Shown piece after piece: positions 21,494 to 34,400 of a DNA stretch of 64,000 nt. Every line of letters begins with the position of its first letter. Position 1 is the first letter of the stretch. The notes beneath the pieces are model-generated. The model had not been told where the DNA came from and searched no databases. It saw nothing but the letters and a program-made list of their open reading frames with translations. Both the position numbers and the translations under genes were made by a program. The DNA is from Chrysaora quinquecirrha (lineage: Eukaryota > Cnidaria > Scyphozoa > Semaeostomeae > Pelagiidae), in the NCBI GenBank assembly GCA_014526335.1, contig JACTAT010000048.1, forward strand, positions 2,706,631 to 2,770,630, written 5' to 3'.

Positions 21494-22062
21494 GAGCCAT
21501 ACACGTTTTTTTTACACTGAAATTGAAGAAAGCCATGCAATGTTCTTAATTTTTCCGATTTGAAGGCTCAAAATGTTCTTACTTTTCTTGCTTTTTAAAA
21601 AGCTGTTGTTTTCAAATTGGGTGATTATTGCTACGAAAAGGGACGCAAATGTAAAAATGTCACATATAGTAACAATGATTGATAGTTTTTTTTAAATATT
21701 CATTTCATTTTTTAAAATCACAGTATAAACTGAAAAACAATTATATCAATTAAAATTCTAAAAGAAACCTAAAACTATCTGACAAATTTGTGAAATAAGA
21801 CAGTAAAAACGTAATAAAAAACCTCTGAATAAAAACCCTACTTAAGATACCCTAAAAAACCTAAAAAAACTGTATTGAAAACTGATTGATAGTTCACCTG
21901 TTTTCTAGAGTTGAGAACATGACAGCGAACTTAAGAAAGTAAATTTTCATTTGTTTCTAGCTTCACAAAGCCTTGGATTGTTCTAAGCATGTTCTTAACT
22001 TTTCAGCCTCTGAAGCCTTTGTTCTTATTTACTCTGTTCATATAAAAAAAACGTGTAAAACG
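21494..22062. mobile_element. MITE-like element with ACACGTTTTTTTTACAC ends
   Basis: ACACGTTTTTTTTACAC at the left and AAAAAAAACGTGTAAAAC at the right in inverted orientation; TGTTCTTAATTTTTCC and GTTCTTAACTTTTCAG near the ends echo the TTCTTAA-rich MITE at 57434. Ends uncertain. Confidence 0.45.
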
Positions 22063-22387
22063 AAAAATAAAAAAGGAGCTAGAAAATTTTTCAAGTAAGG
22101 TATTGCTACAATCATTAATTCTATGAAGTACGACGAACAATAAGTGTAGGCCTACCTGTTTTCACTGTTCATATTTTTTGTCACAATGAAAAATGCGAGT
22201 TTCATTGTGTTTGAATGGTTTGAATAGTTTGAATGTCACTCTGTAGTATTTTAATCTCAATCTCATTCTTGGGCTAAATCTCATTCTCATTCTCAATCCG
22301 ATAAGCACGCGGTACAATCGAAAAGGTCACGTCCTAGATCTGTGCTTGTGTATTATCAAGGTTGCTGACAGAAATTCGAACGGCATC

Positions 22388-22432
22388 ATGACTCTATCAG
22401 AAAATGTAAAGGCTACCAATAAGCTTGTCTTG
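22388..22432 (+). CDS. XAB2: XAB2 exon 1 (first coding exon)
   Basis: A 45-bp open segment, ATG through KLVL, with a gtatga donor in phase 0. Joined to exon 2 it gives [14 protein letters not shown], closely matching the vertebrate N-terminus DLVFEEEDLPYEEE. Found by matching phase and protein end; no transcript evidence. Confidence 0.8.
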
Positions 22433-25400
22433 GTATGAGATTTTCCTTTTATCAATGCATAGCAGCACATTTATTTGTAGATGAAAGATAAAAAGGGCAA
22501 ATATGGCTTAGGGAAGGCCGGGAAGGCCTAGATAGATCGGTACTCTAGCCGTAGGCCTAATGGCTTCTTTGTACGTGGGTACTACTGGAGGAAATTTCGT
22601 TTCTATGCAGCAGTCATCTTTCGTGTATATCCAGCAACTATCTTGTGTCTGCAGCAACTATGTACATCTTCTGTATGCAGCAACTATCTTTTGTATGAAG
22701 CAACTAATATCTTTTATTATATACAGCAGCACAGCAGCAATACTATTAGAAAAATGCTGCAACGACTGACGAGAACTACATGACTAGTTGTTCACATTTA
22801 TAATTCAACATAAACGTAACAATATCTCAACAGCACAAGCAAAGTAGAATAATTAGCAATAGCTAAACATATAAACTCGTGACAACCATACGACCGGAAG
22901 TGTGTAGGTGATTAAACAGTTACGTAATACACTGAATAGCGGTGATCATCAGAATCATTACTGAGTTCGTAAAAATACTGCCTTGTGTATGCAACAAGTA
23001 TCTTCTGTTGCAGCAACTATCTTTTGCATCAAGCAACTATTGTATCTTGTGTGTGCAGCAACTATCTTTAGAATGCAACAACTAATATCTTATATATGCA
23101 GCAGCACTGTCTTGTGTATGCATGCAACAAATATCTTCTGTATGCAGCAACTATCTTTTGCATCAAGCAACTATCGTATCTTGTGTGTGCAGCAACTGTC
23201 TTTAGAATTCAGCTATTTTCTCTATTGCACTCGCCATCATTTTAAATCAAAAGGAGAAGATTATTCGATGTTATAATGGAAAAAATACATAAAAACTTAG
23301 AAACTGTGCCTTCAAAAACCAAGGTGAATATTTTCTGACAAAACAAGACAATGACCGCACGACCTCTCACTTTTGAAATGAAAATCCTTTGCATAGGCCC
23401 CTGGCCACTGTTGGCAGCAATTTTTAAGCAACTGTTTCCAAACTTTTCGAAATGGAAGTGTAGTATACCTTTCATCAACAACAGATAATAACAAATGTAG
23501 AATATTAACAGTCAAAAAATGCTAAGCAGGAGGAATGCAAAAGGATAAAGGTCAAAGAGCAATGTGGGACAAAAAGCGGATGAATGAGTGTAAGTGAGAA
23601 AACATGAAAATTAAAACAATTTTAAAAGGATCTAGGACTGGCTATGAGAAATCAAGAGATGGACAACCATGCAGAACAAGGAGACTTAAATGGATAAGGA
23701 GATTAGAAGGGTTACCCAAGTTATTAAGAATAGAGAAATAATGAAGATGCAGAATGGCCAGCTTGGTCAATATGGTCAAGAATAGCTAAATGACCTTTTA
23801 TATATTCTCTATGTCTTTTGATACCTGAATGCTCTCTACATTTTATGGCAAAGTGACAGAAAGTTTCACAAGGCGCATCCGGGATAGAACAACACGGGAC
23901 ACAACAACGTTAAAGGATATTCGGGGAGGAATTTTTTATTTGAAAGGAAAAATAGATGATAATAATGGTAAATGTGATTTGGAGGTGACATTGTTTAAGA
24001 GGACATACTAATTTAGCCTTAATGTATTTACTGTAAGAACCCAGAAAAAGAAGGAAGAATATAAGATTATATAAGAATATAATATAAGAATATAGTATAA
24101 GAATATAAAATATAAGATGAGGTGTGGGTTGTTTTTGCAATTTCTGGTAAAGAAACTTACAAAGAATGCTGTCAATGTGCATATTCAAAATAATAATAAT
24201 ATATAAAAAAGAAATAAAACAGTAGTCTTCCAGTACGCGGCAGCCATGGGAAACAAAACCAGAGGGGGCGCAAGCAGCTCATAACATGTTGCAGAAAATG
24301 TAAGATCACGCATGGGTGTGGTGATGTACGGTAGAGTTGTAGAGTGACCAATGAGGCAGGTGTGTTAAAAGAAGAGAAAAATTGTGTACGAATCATTAGC
24401 TGTCCACCTGGGTCAACGTTTCGGAGGGTTTAAGGCCAGAACGTTATGTGACCACAGCCCCCCAGCATCCTCTCCAAGGACACCTTTGTACTAATAATAG
24501 ATAAGGTAAGAATAACATGAAAATGGAACCAATTTTTCAATTTCAGTAGTGTACGAAATATCGCATGCAGCATTATAATTATGAAAAATATAGTCGTAAT
24601 AACGGTAAAAATGTCTGGTTAAATCATTCATGACTAATTCGTGGTTGATTTAGTTGATAATACAAGGAAAAATCAATTGGAATAGAAAAACTTACGTTTG
24701 TTGAGTAATTGCGTCGCAGAGATGAAATAAGTCACTTTATGCTGAGAGAATAAAGGTCACTCCAAAAGGCAAATTGCTCAAAAATGATCAAGAGATTTCT
24801 GGAAAATATTTTACAATACACGATTTCGGGTTTCGCGACGCCATTTTCTAAGTGGCGCGAAAACCGCTCTAAATTCAATGGCGGCTTATATGAGAAAAGT
24901 TTTAAAATGTGTATTCTGAGAAAATAAGCTCTCAATTTTGTCTCCAATTTATCAGATTTCGATGTAAAATACACTTTTCAAGCAAAACAAAGAGTTTTTA
25001 AGCCTATATTGATTGAAATTTAGCCCATGAATTCGCGATGCCACATTGAATTCTATGTTGCGCTTCTATGACCAATTGGGCAAAACCGGCAAAACTTCAT
25101 AGTGAGTACAGGCTAAATTGTTATGCTTGAAAAGTGTGTTTGACATTGAAATCTCATAAATTGTAGACAAATTGAAAGTTTATTTTCTCAGAAAACGAAT
25201 TTTAAAACTTTTCTCATATAGGTCGCCATTGAATTTAGAGCGGTTTTTGCCCGACTTAGAATATGGCGTCCTGAACTCCGAAATCATGTATACCGGAATA
25301 GATGGCTAATTATAGTCCAGACTTCCCCACTTTTCGAAAAGATGGTTCATGAGATTCGTACAAAAATGCAATAAAGTTAGTCTCTCGGGAGGGGTAACTT

Positions 25401-28400
25401 ATATCTGGCATTTTTGTCATGTAATTAAAAGATCTATTGAATATTGTCGGCAAATATTTACTATAAATTTGGCAAAAAGGGCGTTTCCTGCATTCTCCGA
25501 GAGTTTGAAGGGCGTCGTTACGCAAAAATTAGACCCCAGACCCCCACTTTTTAAATGCTGGCTCCGCCGCTGGGTATATGACTTCCTATCTATTTGTCTT
25601 TTTACATATAATATTAAATGCGCAACCATGTTTCATGAAGGCTAAGGATTTTTCCATTCGGTTGCAGTTTCAAGCAGAGAGAATTTTACTAAGTCAAAGG
25701 TCCCTTGGCCTCGACATTTTATTCATCTTCAAAAAACCCCTCTGCTTTGACTTTGACGTATCTGCTAAACGGAAATTGGACTTGCCAACCTAAAAAGATC
25801 GCTGTCACAATGTTTCTCTGGCATCGAATCAGGCCAAAAGAGATATTTATGAACTCATGGTTACCATATTAACATTCCTGCCATTTTGAAATATGGTGTT
25901 GAGAGAAACAGAGCTAATTCTTTTTAGTGCAATTGGTAAATTAATTTAGATAAGAAAAGACAATTTATCTTGCCCTATCACTTATTGCGCCGAATATCAC
26001 TTATTGCGCTGAATATCACTTATTGCGCAAAGTATCACTCATTGCGCCGAATATCACTTATTGCGCAAAGTATCACTCATTGCGCCGAATATCACTTATT
26101 GCGCAAAGTATCACTCATTGCGCCGAATATCACTTATTGCGCTTATTGCGCTCATTGCGCCAATTGCGCAAAATATCCATTGCGCCGAATATAATTAGCC
26201 GAATAGATTGACAGGTTAGTTCCTTCCAGGAAATTTGGCTACTTGTACCAAGAGCCGAGAGAATAGGAAGAGTAGGGCAGACAGATTTGTGGACTTTTGC
26301 CAACCCATAGAGGCAGAAGTAGGGCTACCTGAAGGAAAAAAATCTTTATAGACATAGTCAGTAATGGGTTTTTGTTTGAGTAGTTTATCTATATGAAAGT
26401 AAACCAGTTTATTTTATTTTAATGGAAAGCTCCAGCTTGTCATGATCACGTATATTTAAGAATTCAGAAGTATCAGTGAGAACAGAATAATTTTTTCATT
26501 GTCATAGCGTTTGAGAATGACATTGCCGTTACCTATATCATAGCGAAAGATGGTCAAGGTGTTTAAGGGTAGATAGTTCAGCTTTGCTTATATTGAATGG
26601 AATATGTCTGGAATCAAGACAAGAACATGAGGAAGTCTTATGTAATCAAAATTAAAAGATAATCGGAGAAAGACTTTGTCTTAAGGTCGCATGCAAAGAC
26701 TTCAAACCCGGATAGAAAGTACAACAACGGGGAGTGTGTTAAATTTAAGACCATGAGAGAGGATCTTGTAAGAATTATGTATGATATTTTGAAAGTTTTT
26801 TATCTTCAACAAATGGTCTGTACCTGTTAATTTGAGATAGAAGATGTAGATGATGTCCATCTATATGATGCGTAATGAAATGTTTCTGATACTTTTCAGG
26901 AAGAAGCTGATATTCCATATGAGGAAGAGATTCTAAGGCATCCTTATTCAGTGAAATGTTGGATGAGATACATTGAACACAAATCTTCAGCTGGAGGAAG
27001 AAATAATAATCTCAATCTACTTTACGAGAGGGCCTTAAAGGAGCTTCCGGGCAGGTGATCTGTCTTAACCGAGTCTTTTTAGACTGTATCATATCTTGGC
27101 GTTGTCATTGATATGTTTCAGCGCACTGTTGTCTTGACAAGGTCTTCATAAGATACTATAAGGCTTTTAAAATTGCAAGAAACATCAGAAACAGACTGAA
27201 CAGTCCTTACAATGTTGATTTTATAGCGATTAAAAGTTTGAAAATTTCTAAGGGATTTGACCGTGTAAAATGTCACCCCCAGCGATTTTTCACGGTCAAA
27301 TTCTTTGTAGAATTTCAAAATTTTAACACCTATAAAATCAATATCTTAAGGACTAGAAGCATAAAACTTTGCCTCAGCACTAAAAAGAAGGTGCTGAATT
27401 CGAAATTTCTCTATGGTCCAATTTTTAATTTTTTTGAAAACGAGGCCCTTAGTTGAAATGGTCTATTGCCGAGTTGTGTTTGATAGCAGGTTGTTGCTTG
27501 GACCGGCGGTGTGGTTGCTCCCTTTGCCGAAAAACGTGCGAAATATTAGTAGACACGTGCTGTTTAATCCTATCTCCTTATGTCTGGGAAGTGCGACCTG
27601 GTATCGCACCAACACAGAAATTTATAAATAACCAAACTTATTTGTTCAGCTAAAAACTAACCAAGCTTTGGCAGCATTAATGATGGCCTTTTCAGGTTAT
27701 TTTTTAAGGATTTTTCAGTAGGGGGGAGGACAAAATGAAGGGCCCCAGACCCATCAAGAAGTGGCACATGTTTAAATTGATACACTGGGTGCAATTGGAA
27801 AAGGGTAAAAGCTGACACCTATGGAAATTTTTTTCAAGCACAATTTCAATCTGGTTTTAAACTTTAAACTAACAAAATAAGTATGTATGCAAGCCAATGT
27901 GATCACGTAGTGGTGTAGAGTTGGAGAAATAATTTGGGGAGCTTTTCTTTAGCCAAGAATTAATAGAAGTTGGCAATGGCACACAGTGCACCAGAGGTGT
28001 GCTGATGTAGGGATCTGGGGTAAACTCCCCCAAAAAGTTTTTGAAATTGCCACCTCCAGATTGTCTTAGAGTGGATGTTTTTCATATTGGTTTTTGAAAT
28101 AGCAATCAGATATGAATTGAACCTTAAAATAATATGTAAGAGGGTCGTAAGGAAAATACTACATGAAAGTACTACTACATAAAATTTATATTTTGCTGTT
28201 ACATGAGCTTTTATTTCTCAGGAACAAAATTAAGGAATAACTAGGAAGCTTAGCTCTCCAAGCTCTCCAGGTCTACACCAGAGACGAAAGCCTAATTTAA
28301 GAATCTGTAGACATCTACAGATAAAAAATCGCCCTTTAAAGGAACTAGAATTGTCTTTGACTCTGGAGATAGAACTCCGCACAAATGCCAAGGGCTTAAG

Positions 28401-31400
28401 TCAGATAGTGCAAAGACTACCAATAAGAACCCTCACGGTTTATTTTTGTCTCCAACGTATTGCAAGTGCGAATTGTTTCGCTACAGAGAACCTGAGTAGG
28501 TCACGGGGGCAAAACACTATTTTTTAGCTCAGTAGGGGGCAGCACTAGGGGTGTAGGAGGGTAATTGCCCACCCACTCAGTACGTTAAAAAATTCCCTGT
28601 TTTTGTTACTTGATTTTCGAATCGCAATGAGACGTTGTCTATCTTAAGGTAAACAGGGTACTTTTGCGGTCAATACTTTATATCAGCCGAAAAACTTGCG
28701 ATCTTCTAGCCGAAAACAGTCTGAAATAACGTCCTCAAGGTAGCCGTTTTCAATACGAATAGACATTTCGTCCAATTCCTAATCAAGTCGAGTTTAGATA
28801 AAATGATACAAGGATTTTCAAAGATTTTTGTTTAAAAAATAAAATTTAAATGCCATTTCTTAGTATTTTGCTGCTGCCAACTATAGATAAGTTTCTAGCA
28901 CTCTGAAAGTTTTACCATCTGTTCAAAATGATGACGTACCTACCAAAAAAAGTTTGACTATTTTGAAATGTCGTGCCGACAGGATGCTATAGACTCACAA
29001 CACAAAATGCTGTTATGCTCCTTAGAGCTGACGAATCGCTAATAACAGAGGCTTGTTGAAAAAACTTCCCTGAAAGCGGAGAGGTTGGACTACCTCGCCT
29101 TCAATTTCGTGAAAAAAAAATCAATACATGGCTGGTCCGAAATAGCGTCAGACTGTTGTTGCAATGAGGCATCAAACAATCAAAAAGACAGTTTTATCAC
29201 GTCATACACATATCTAAATATTTTACGATGACTAAGAAACAAGTCTTCTCTCATAAATTCCTTCTCTAATTTTCGTCGGCTCAATTTTCGACAAAAAGAG
29301 CGAATAATTCCATTGGCCATCCTGCTATATTGCATAGGCTTTCTTATTTCGAAGCTATGTTTGCCTTTGTTAATTCTTCAAATTTAATTCATTTTTAGTT
29401 ACAAGTTATGGTACAACTATCTAAAATTAAGAAGAAAACAAGTGAAAGGGAAGTAAGTGTATAAATGAACAGCTTTTGTTCATCTATAACTCATGCTCAG
29501 GTGCCATGAGCGTCAGGAATGAAATCTTGTTCTCCATAATGTGTATTACTGCCATTTCTCAATTATCTATGCTTTGCTGCTGACTTAGTTCTTATTATTT
29601 ATTTTAATTATTTTTCTACATTTATAATCATTGACGTTAAGCACTAGGTCCCACATCTAGGGTCCAACCTAAGGTCCCAGATCCCACCCAGGGCCCCATG
29701 TCCATTGAACCATAATTAGGCTGCCATTATTTCTGACCGGCACAGTAACTTAATTGTTTCATGTCTGTGGAATGCGTAAACAAAGTCACGCGAATTGACG
29801 AGTCTCTGCGCCACAGAACTTTTAAGAAAAAAAAGAAAAGAAAAGAGTCTTCAATGTGCACTGTCATATTTTCAATTCTGTCAACTTAACCCGGTAAAAA
29901 ACAAGTTGTTTTGGAGTGGAAAGGTGAAAGAAATAACTACTGCAACTATAATTGGAGTGGAACTTTCCAAGTTTATTTTTTAAACAAAGAATGCTGCGAT
30001 GTTCAGATGGAGTTGCTGTAAATAAAGGCTTCGGCCATAAATGACCACAACGGGCGAGGTGAATAGTTAGGGGAACGTATCATGGGAATTATTCTAAAAT
30101 GATTAAAGATTTATGGAAAAACAGAGAGAAAACCTTTTGATAGATTCATTCACGTTTATTATTCGTATGTTTTAGAGTTTTCATCTCAAATTTAGTGGCT
30201 GGACTTGCCATCAATTATTTTAATATTTTGATGATGGCACACTGAAAAGTTGTTACGTGCGGCGCCATTTGGGTAGTGGTAAGGTTTTAAGAAGAACTCC
30301 TGTGATTGGCAAGCGGAGAGTGTAGGGGCCGAGGGGAGGCCTGTGGTAACGGAGGCTTCAACAGCGCTAATTGGGTAGTTGGATGGGGATTCTTTCTGTT
30401 CTGAATATTGATTGGTTGTATGGTTGTAACCATGTGGTGATGATGGCCAGTGACTCGATAGATGTCTGTCATCACACATCATAAATACAACGGTTTTTCT
30501 CTCTTCCGCCCATCTTTTCACAAATGAGAGTTGGAAAGAAAGGTACACTTTGTTGCTCAAACTAAATAAATCCGAGATCACCACGAGGTTAAATCATAAG
30601 AAAATGAGCAAAGTTTTGAAAACAGAAAAGATTAAAATCCTATTGAAGAAAAAAGTATAGGTGGTCTAATGACTATCAACCGAAAAACTTAGCTCAGCCA
30701 GAAAAGGAAACCAGAGACAGAGCATTAATAAAGATATCGAAACTACCCATCAGCATAACAATACGAGTATTGCTACAAAAATTTTAAGATGAGATGGTGA
30801 ATACGACAAATGAAATTCATTGTTCTCCGTGCTTCGATTTGGAGGACCAATTCTTATGATTCTTATGATAAAAAAACTTAAGGTCCCGCCTACGGTCCCC
30901 GTCCCAGCTAAGGTCCCATGTCTAAGGTGCCATTTAAGGTCCCAGATCCCGCTATGTCTCACCTAAGGTCCCAGGTCCCGCTTTTCCGGTACGGAAAATC
31001 AGGAACTCACTGATATTTTGCAAAAGCTAATAACAAAGCGAAATGCGAACACGTAACAACAAGTAGGAACAAGCAGATAGGGGGGGGGACTCAGTGTTAA
31101 CAATTGGGCACAAAATGGGATTCTCATTTTTTTACTCGTTTCATTGCAACCTGGGCTTGATCTTGTTCGTCAAAAATGGCTAATGGGTATCTTATATATG
31201 TTTGAAGAGTGAAAAATGTTGCTTTGGTTTTCGCAAAACGGATGGAAGTTGGAAATGGATAGGAATGAGGAATGTTGTAGCAAAAGATTGGAATTTCTTG
31301 TAACAATAGATATGCATTTCTATTCTCTGTGCACACAATGAAAAGAATCGTTAGCGAGGCTGCTCATTGTTCTGCCCTCCATATTGAGCCTTATATTCTA

Positions 31401-34400
31401 TTTAGCATTAGTAGTCATATAGTTGGTTGTGGAAAGGTTTTTAAAGACCCTAGACAGTACCGGAAAACGGATATGGGTCGTATTGTTTCATGTAGAAACA
31501 CGATTCTTCTTTAACGAAGCCATTTGTGTCCAGGCAACTTTACCAAATGTTATTGTTTCTTCAAGTTGGTCAAAAGTTCGATTTTCTCCCAGTTTTTAAG
31601 CGTTTTGTTTTCCCTCAGTGCATCATGTTTTGTTTGCTATATCTTGATTTGTTTACGACTCAATTAGAAGCAACTTGCGTGAAATCAGGAGGAAACAGTG
31701 GAAATCAGCGGAATGCATGATCACACGGCATAATTGATACTGATGGCAATTACTACACGGCATAATTGATACTGATGGCAAAAGTTTTTTTGAACAAAGT
31801 ACTACAATTACAAGAGGACACAATCTGAAGCTTTTCAAATTTGCTTCATCTTCGAACCTGAGGAAGAATTATTTCTCAAACAGAGAAATAAACGAATGGA
31901 ACAACTTGCCAGCCACCGTAATAAATGCGAAATCAGTTATAGAGTTCGAAAAATTATATGACGATTTATGCGGTAACCAGAACTACAACTGTGATCAATA
32001 AACGCTAAAGGGTTTTATAGACCAATGGCCTCCTTATCCCTCATTATATCATATCATTATTATTATAATATTATGTTAAACCAGACTGTCGAGGTTTGAG
32101 GATCAGTTATGACTGGAGTTCCATCATGCCTTTTGTATCATGAATATCTTAATATTTTAGCCAGTTTGAAAATAAATTAAAGATGTGATATAAAACTTTA
32201 TTTTGAAGAAATATCCTTGATCCTGCTTTTGAAGATGCCAATAACGCACATGAAAGATCACTGGTTTTCATGCATAAGGTTACTTTGCATTTTTCATATC
32301 AATTACACGCAGTTTTTTTTATAAGCAACTTCGCTCGGCCCTAGTTCAAAAAGTTGCTTATTTTTCGACCTTTTATGGCCACCTTTTAGTAGCAAAAGTT
32401 GCTTAGTAGTTGCTTAATGTTTACTGTATCTTTTTGCCCGAAGAGTGGTATAGAGGCTAGAAAAACAGCACAAAATCTAACATTGCACATGAAATGACTA
32501 CAAAACATTCTTCGTTCTGAAAATATCAAAATGTTGACATATTAAGCACAATTTATACATCTGTTGGAAGTGGAAAAAAAACATGTAATGATGATTCTTT
32601 TTAATTAAGTAAATTTAAACTGTGAGCTACTAGGCCCCAAATAAGTGATGAAATGATGAAATTGAAATTGATGGCATGATTGCCATGTGGAGGCATCTAA
32701 TGCCATTGCGGATATTCTGTATGGCAGCGGGATATCTATAGTGGGATATGTCCTGATTGTTGTAGAAGCATCTCTGAGAATATTCAGGATAGGGATATTC
32801 AGTATAGTGAAAGGTATGGTTGTATCGACTGTAAAATGATAGGATATCATGATTGCTGCTCTCTGAGTACAATGGTGCATATTAAGCAAGACGGGGCACA
32901 CCATGATTGCCGTGATACTTTAGAATATAAACTCAAGAACTCCTAGCGCTGCCTTTCCAAAATTACTGATAAGAATCGATCAATTAAAAATGAAAAGGAT
33001 TAAAATAATAGACAAGAACAGAATGAAAAATATTATGATTATCGTACTGTTTACCCTAAATCCGTTGATAATGAAATCCAATCCTTATAATGTCACTTCT
33101 AATAATAAAAACACAAAGAGAAGAGTATTTCCCTAAGGTTTGTTTAAAAATCGATCCCTAACTAATGGAGAAAAATACTGTTATCTAAAATCTTAAAACA
33201 TTTTTCGTTTTGAAAATATGCAAATGTTGACATATTAAGTACACTTTATACATCCGTCGGAGTTAGAAAAGAAAACATGTAAAGATGATTCTTTTAAATT
33301 AAGTTAATTTAAACTGTGAGCTACTAGGCACAAAATGAGAATTGAAATGATGAAATTAATGATATTTATGTGATTGCCATGATTGCCATGTAAAGTCATC
33401 ATTATTGCCGTAGAGGATATTCAGTATGGTGGGGGATATCAATTTCCATGTTATGAGATCATAGGAGGCCCAGGAGGGGGAATATTTAATGAAAAATAAC
33501 ATCAAAACGCTTTTTTCGGCAGAACAAGGCTAGCTGACGAAAGCGTTCGAAAATCGAGCGATTTTGTGCCGAGTGGTGGCCGGAGCCTAGGGAGAAAGCA
33601 AATTTGAGTAGACTTACATGGGAGAAATGGGAAAATATTCATTGATAAAGATTTCTGTAGTTGAAACAAAATATTTGGGGCTTTATTTCGATAATTTAGG
33701 AACATTTTGATATGCGTTTGCAGACATTTGGAGCAACGATGCCGGAATCCGAGTGAATCAAAAACAGTTTTTGTGTTTGCACTGAGTAAGAAGTTTCACT
33801 CCTTGTATTTTTTTGTATAAACACAAACAGTCAAATGAGAAATTCGAGCATTATATTCGAAAAGTATTCAATTCAATAAAAGATCGAGCAAAGAAGAGTC
33901 ACAACAAAAAATACACGCTGGTTTTACAATTTTATCAACTAATAGAAATATCAACTTTTTTTCATTAAATATTCCGCCTCCTGGGCCTCCTGTGATGAGA
34001 TATCATGATTTCCTAGAGAGGCATGTCTGAGCGTCTCGATGGATATTAAGTATGGTTGGGGCATGCCACGATTGTCGTATAGGATATTCAGTTGGATGGG
34101 GCTTTGGTGATGTCTTTGGTTTGATATCGCTGGTTGGATGATATGGGGAGGTATCCTAGAGTACGATGATGGATACTCGGGTGTGCTCTATAGAAATCCA
34201 AATTAAATCGCAATGCTTGTAAATGTGGAGTCATTTTGTGAAGTCACAAATGCTCCAAGATTTTTCACCTGGTGCCTCTTTTCAAGTCACTATAAGACCC
34301 TTTTCTGTTCAATGAAATCAAGCAAATTTTGTACCGCACTGAGCAGGAAAATGAAATTTTCAGAAATTTCAATAAATTTTTTGGAGCGGGCGGAGCTATT

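Larger units (their letters stand above)
22433..26899. other. XAB2 intron 1 (4.5 kb)
   Basis: Holds two minisatellites, a GIY-YIG remnant, a foldback element and a third minisatellite, all listed separately. The ATAAGAATATAA-rich patch at 24060-24115 is simple sequence. Confidence 0.75.
27055..29398. other. XAB2 intron 2
   Basis: Contains the hairpin at 27201 and the dispersed repeat at 27491; nothing else recognised. Confidence 0.75.
29453..32208. other. XAB2 intron 3
   Basis: Holds two GGTCCC repeat blocks, a dispersed repeat, a tandem duplication and a LINE tail, listed separately. The open frames on the minus strand at 30192-30584 are not recognised. Confidence 0.75.

Noticed and set aside
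24395..24480. Possible fourth hairpin (CCGAAACGTTG with an upstream CTGGAGAGG)
   Set aside because: The GAAACGTT box is present but no convincing stem pairs next to it; too weak to annotate.
25968..26195. Regularly spaced repeats resembling a CRISPR array
   Set aside because: Spacers are repeats themselves and the genome is eukaryotic with introns; it is a minisatellite.
30192..30584. 130-aa minus-strand frame in XAB2 intron 3
   Set aside because: Overlaps another open frame on the same strand, His/Pro/Thr-rich; no family similarity seen.
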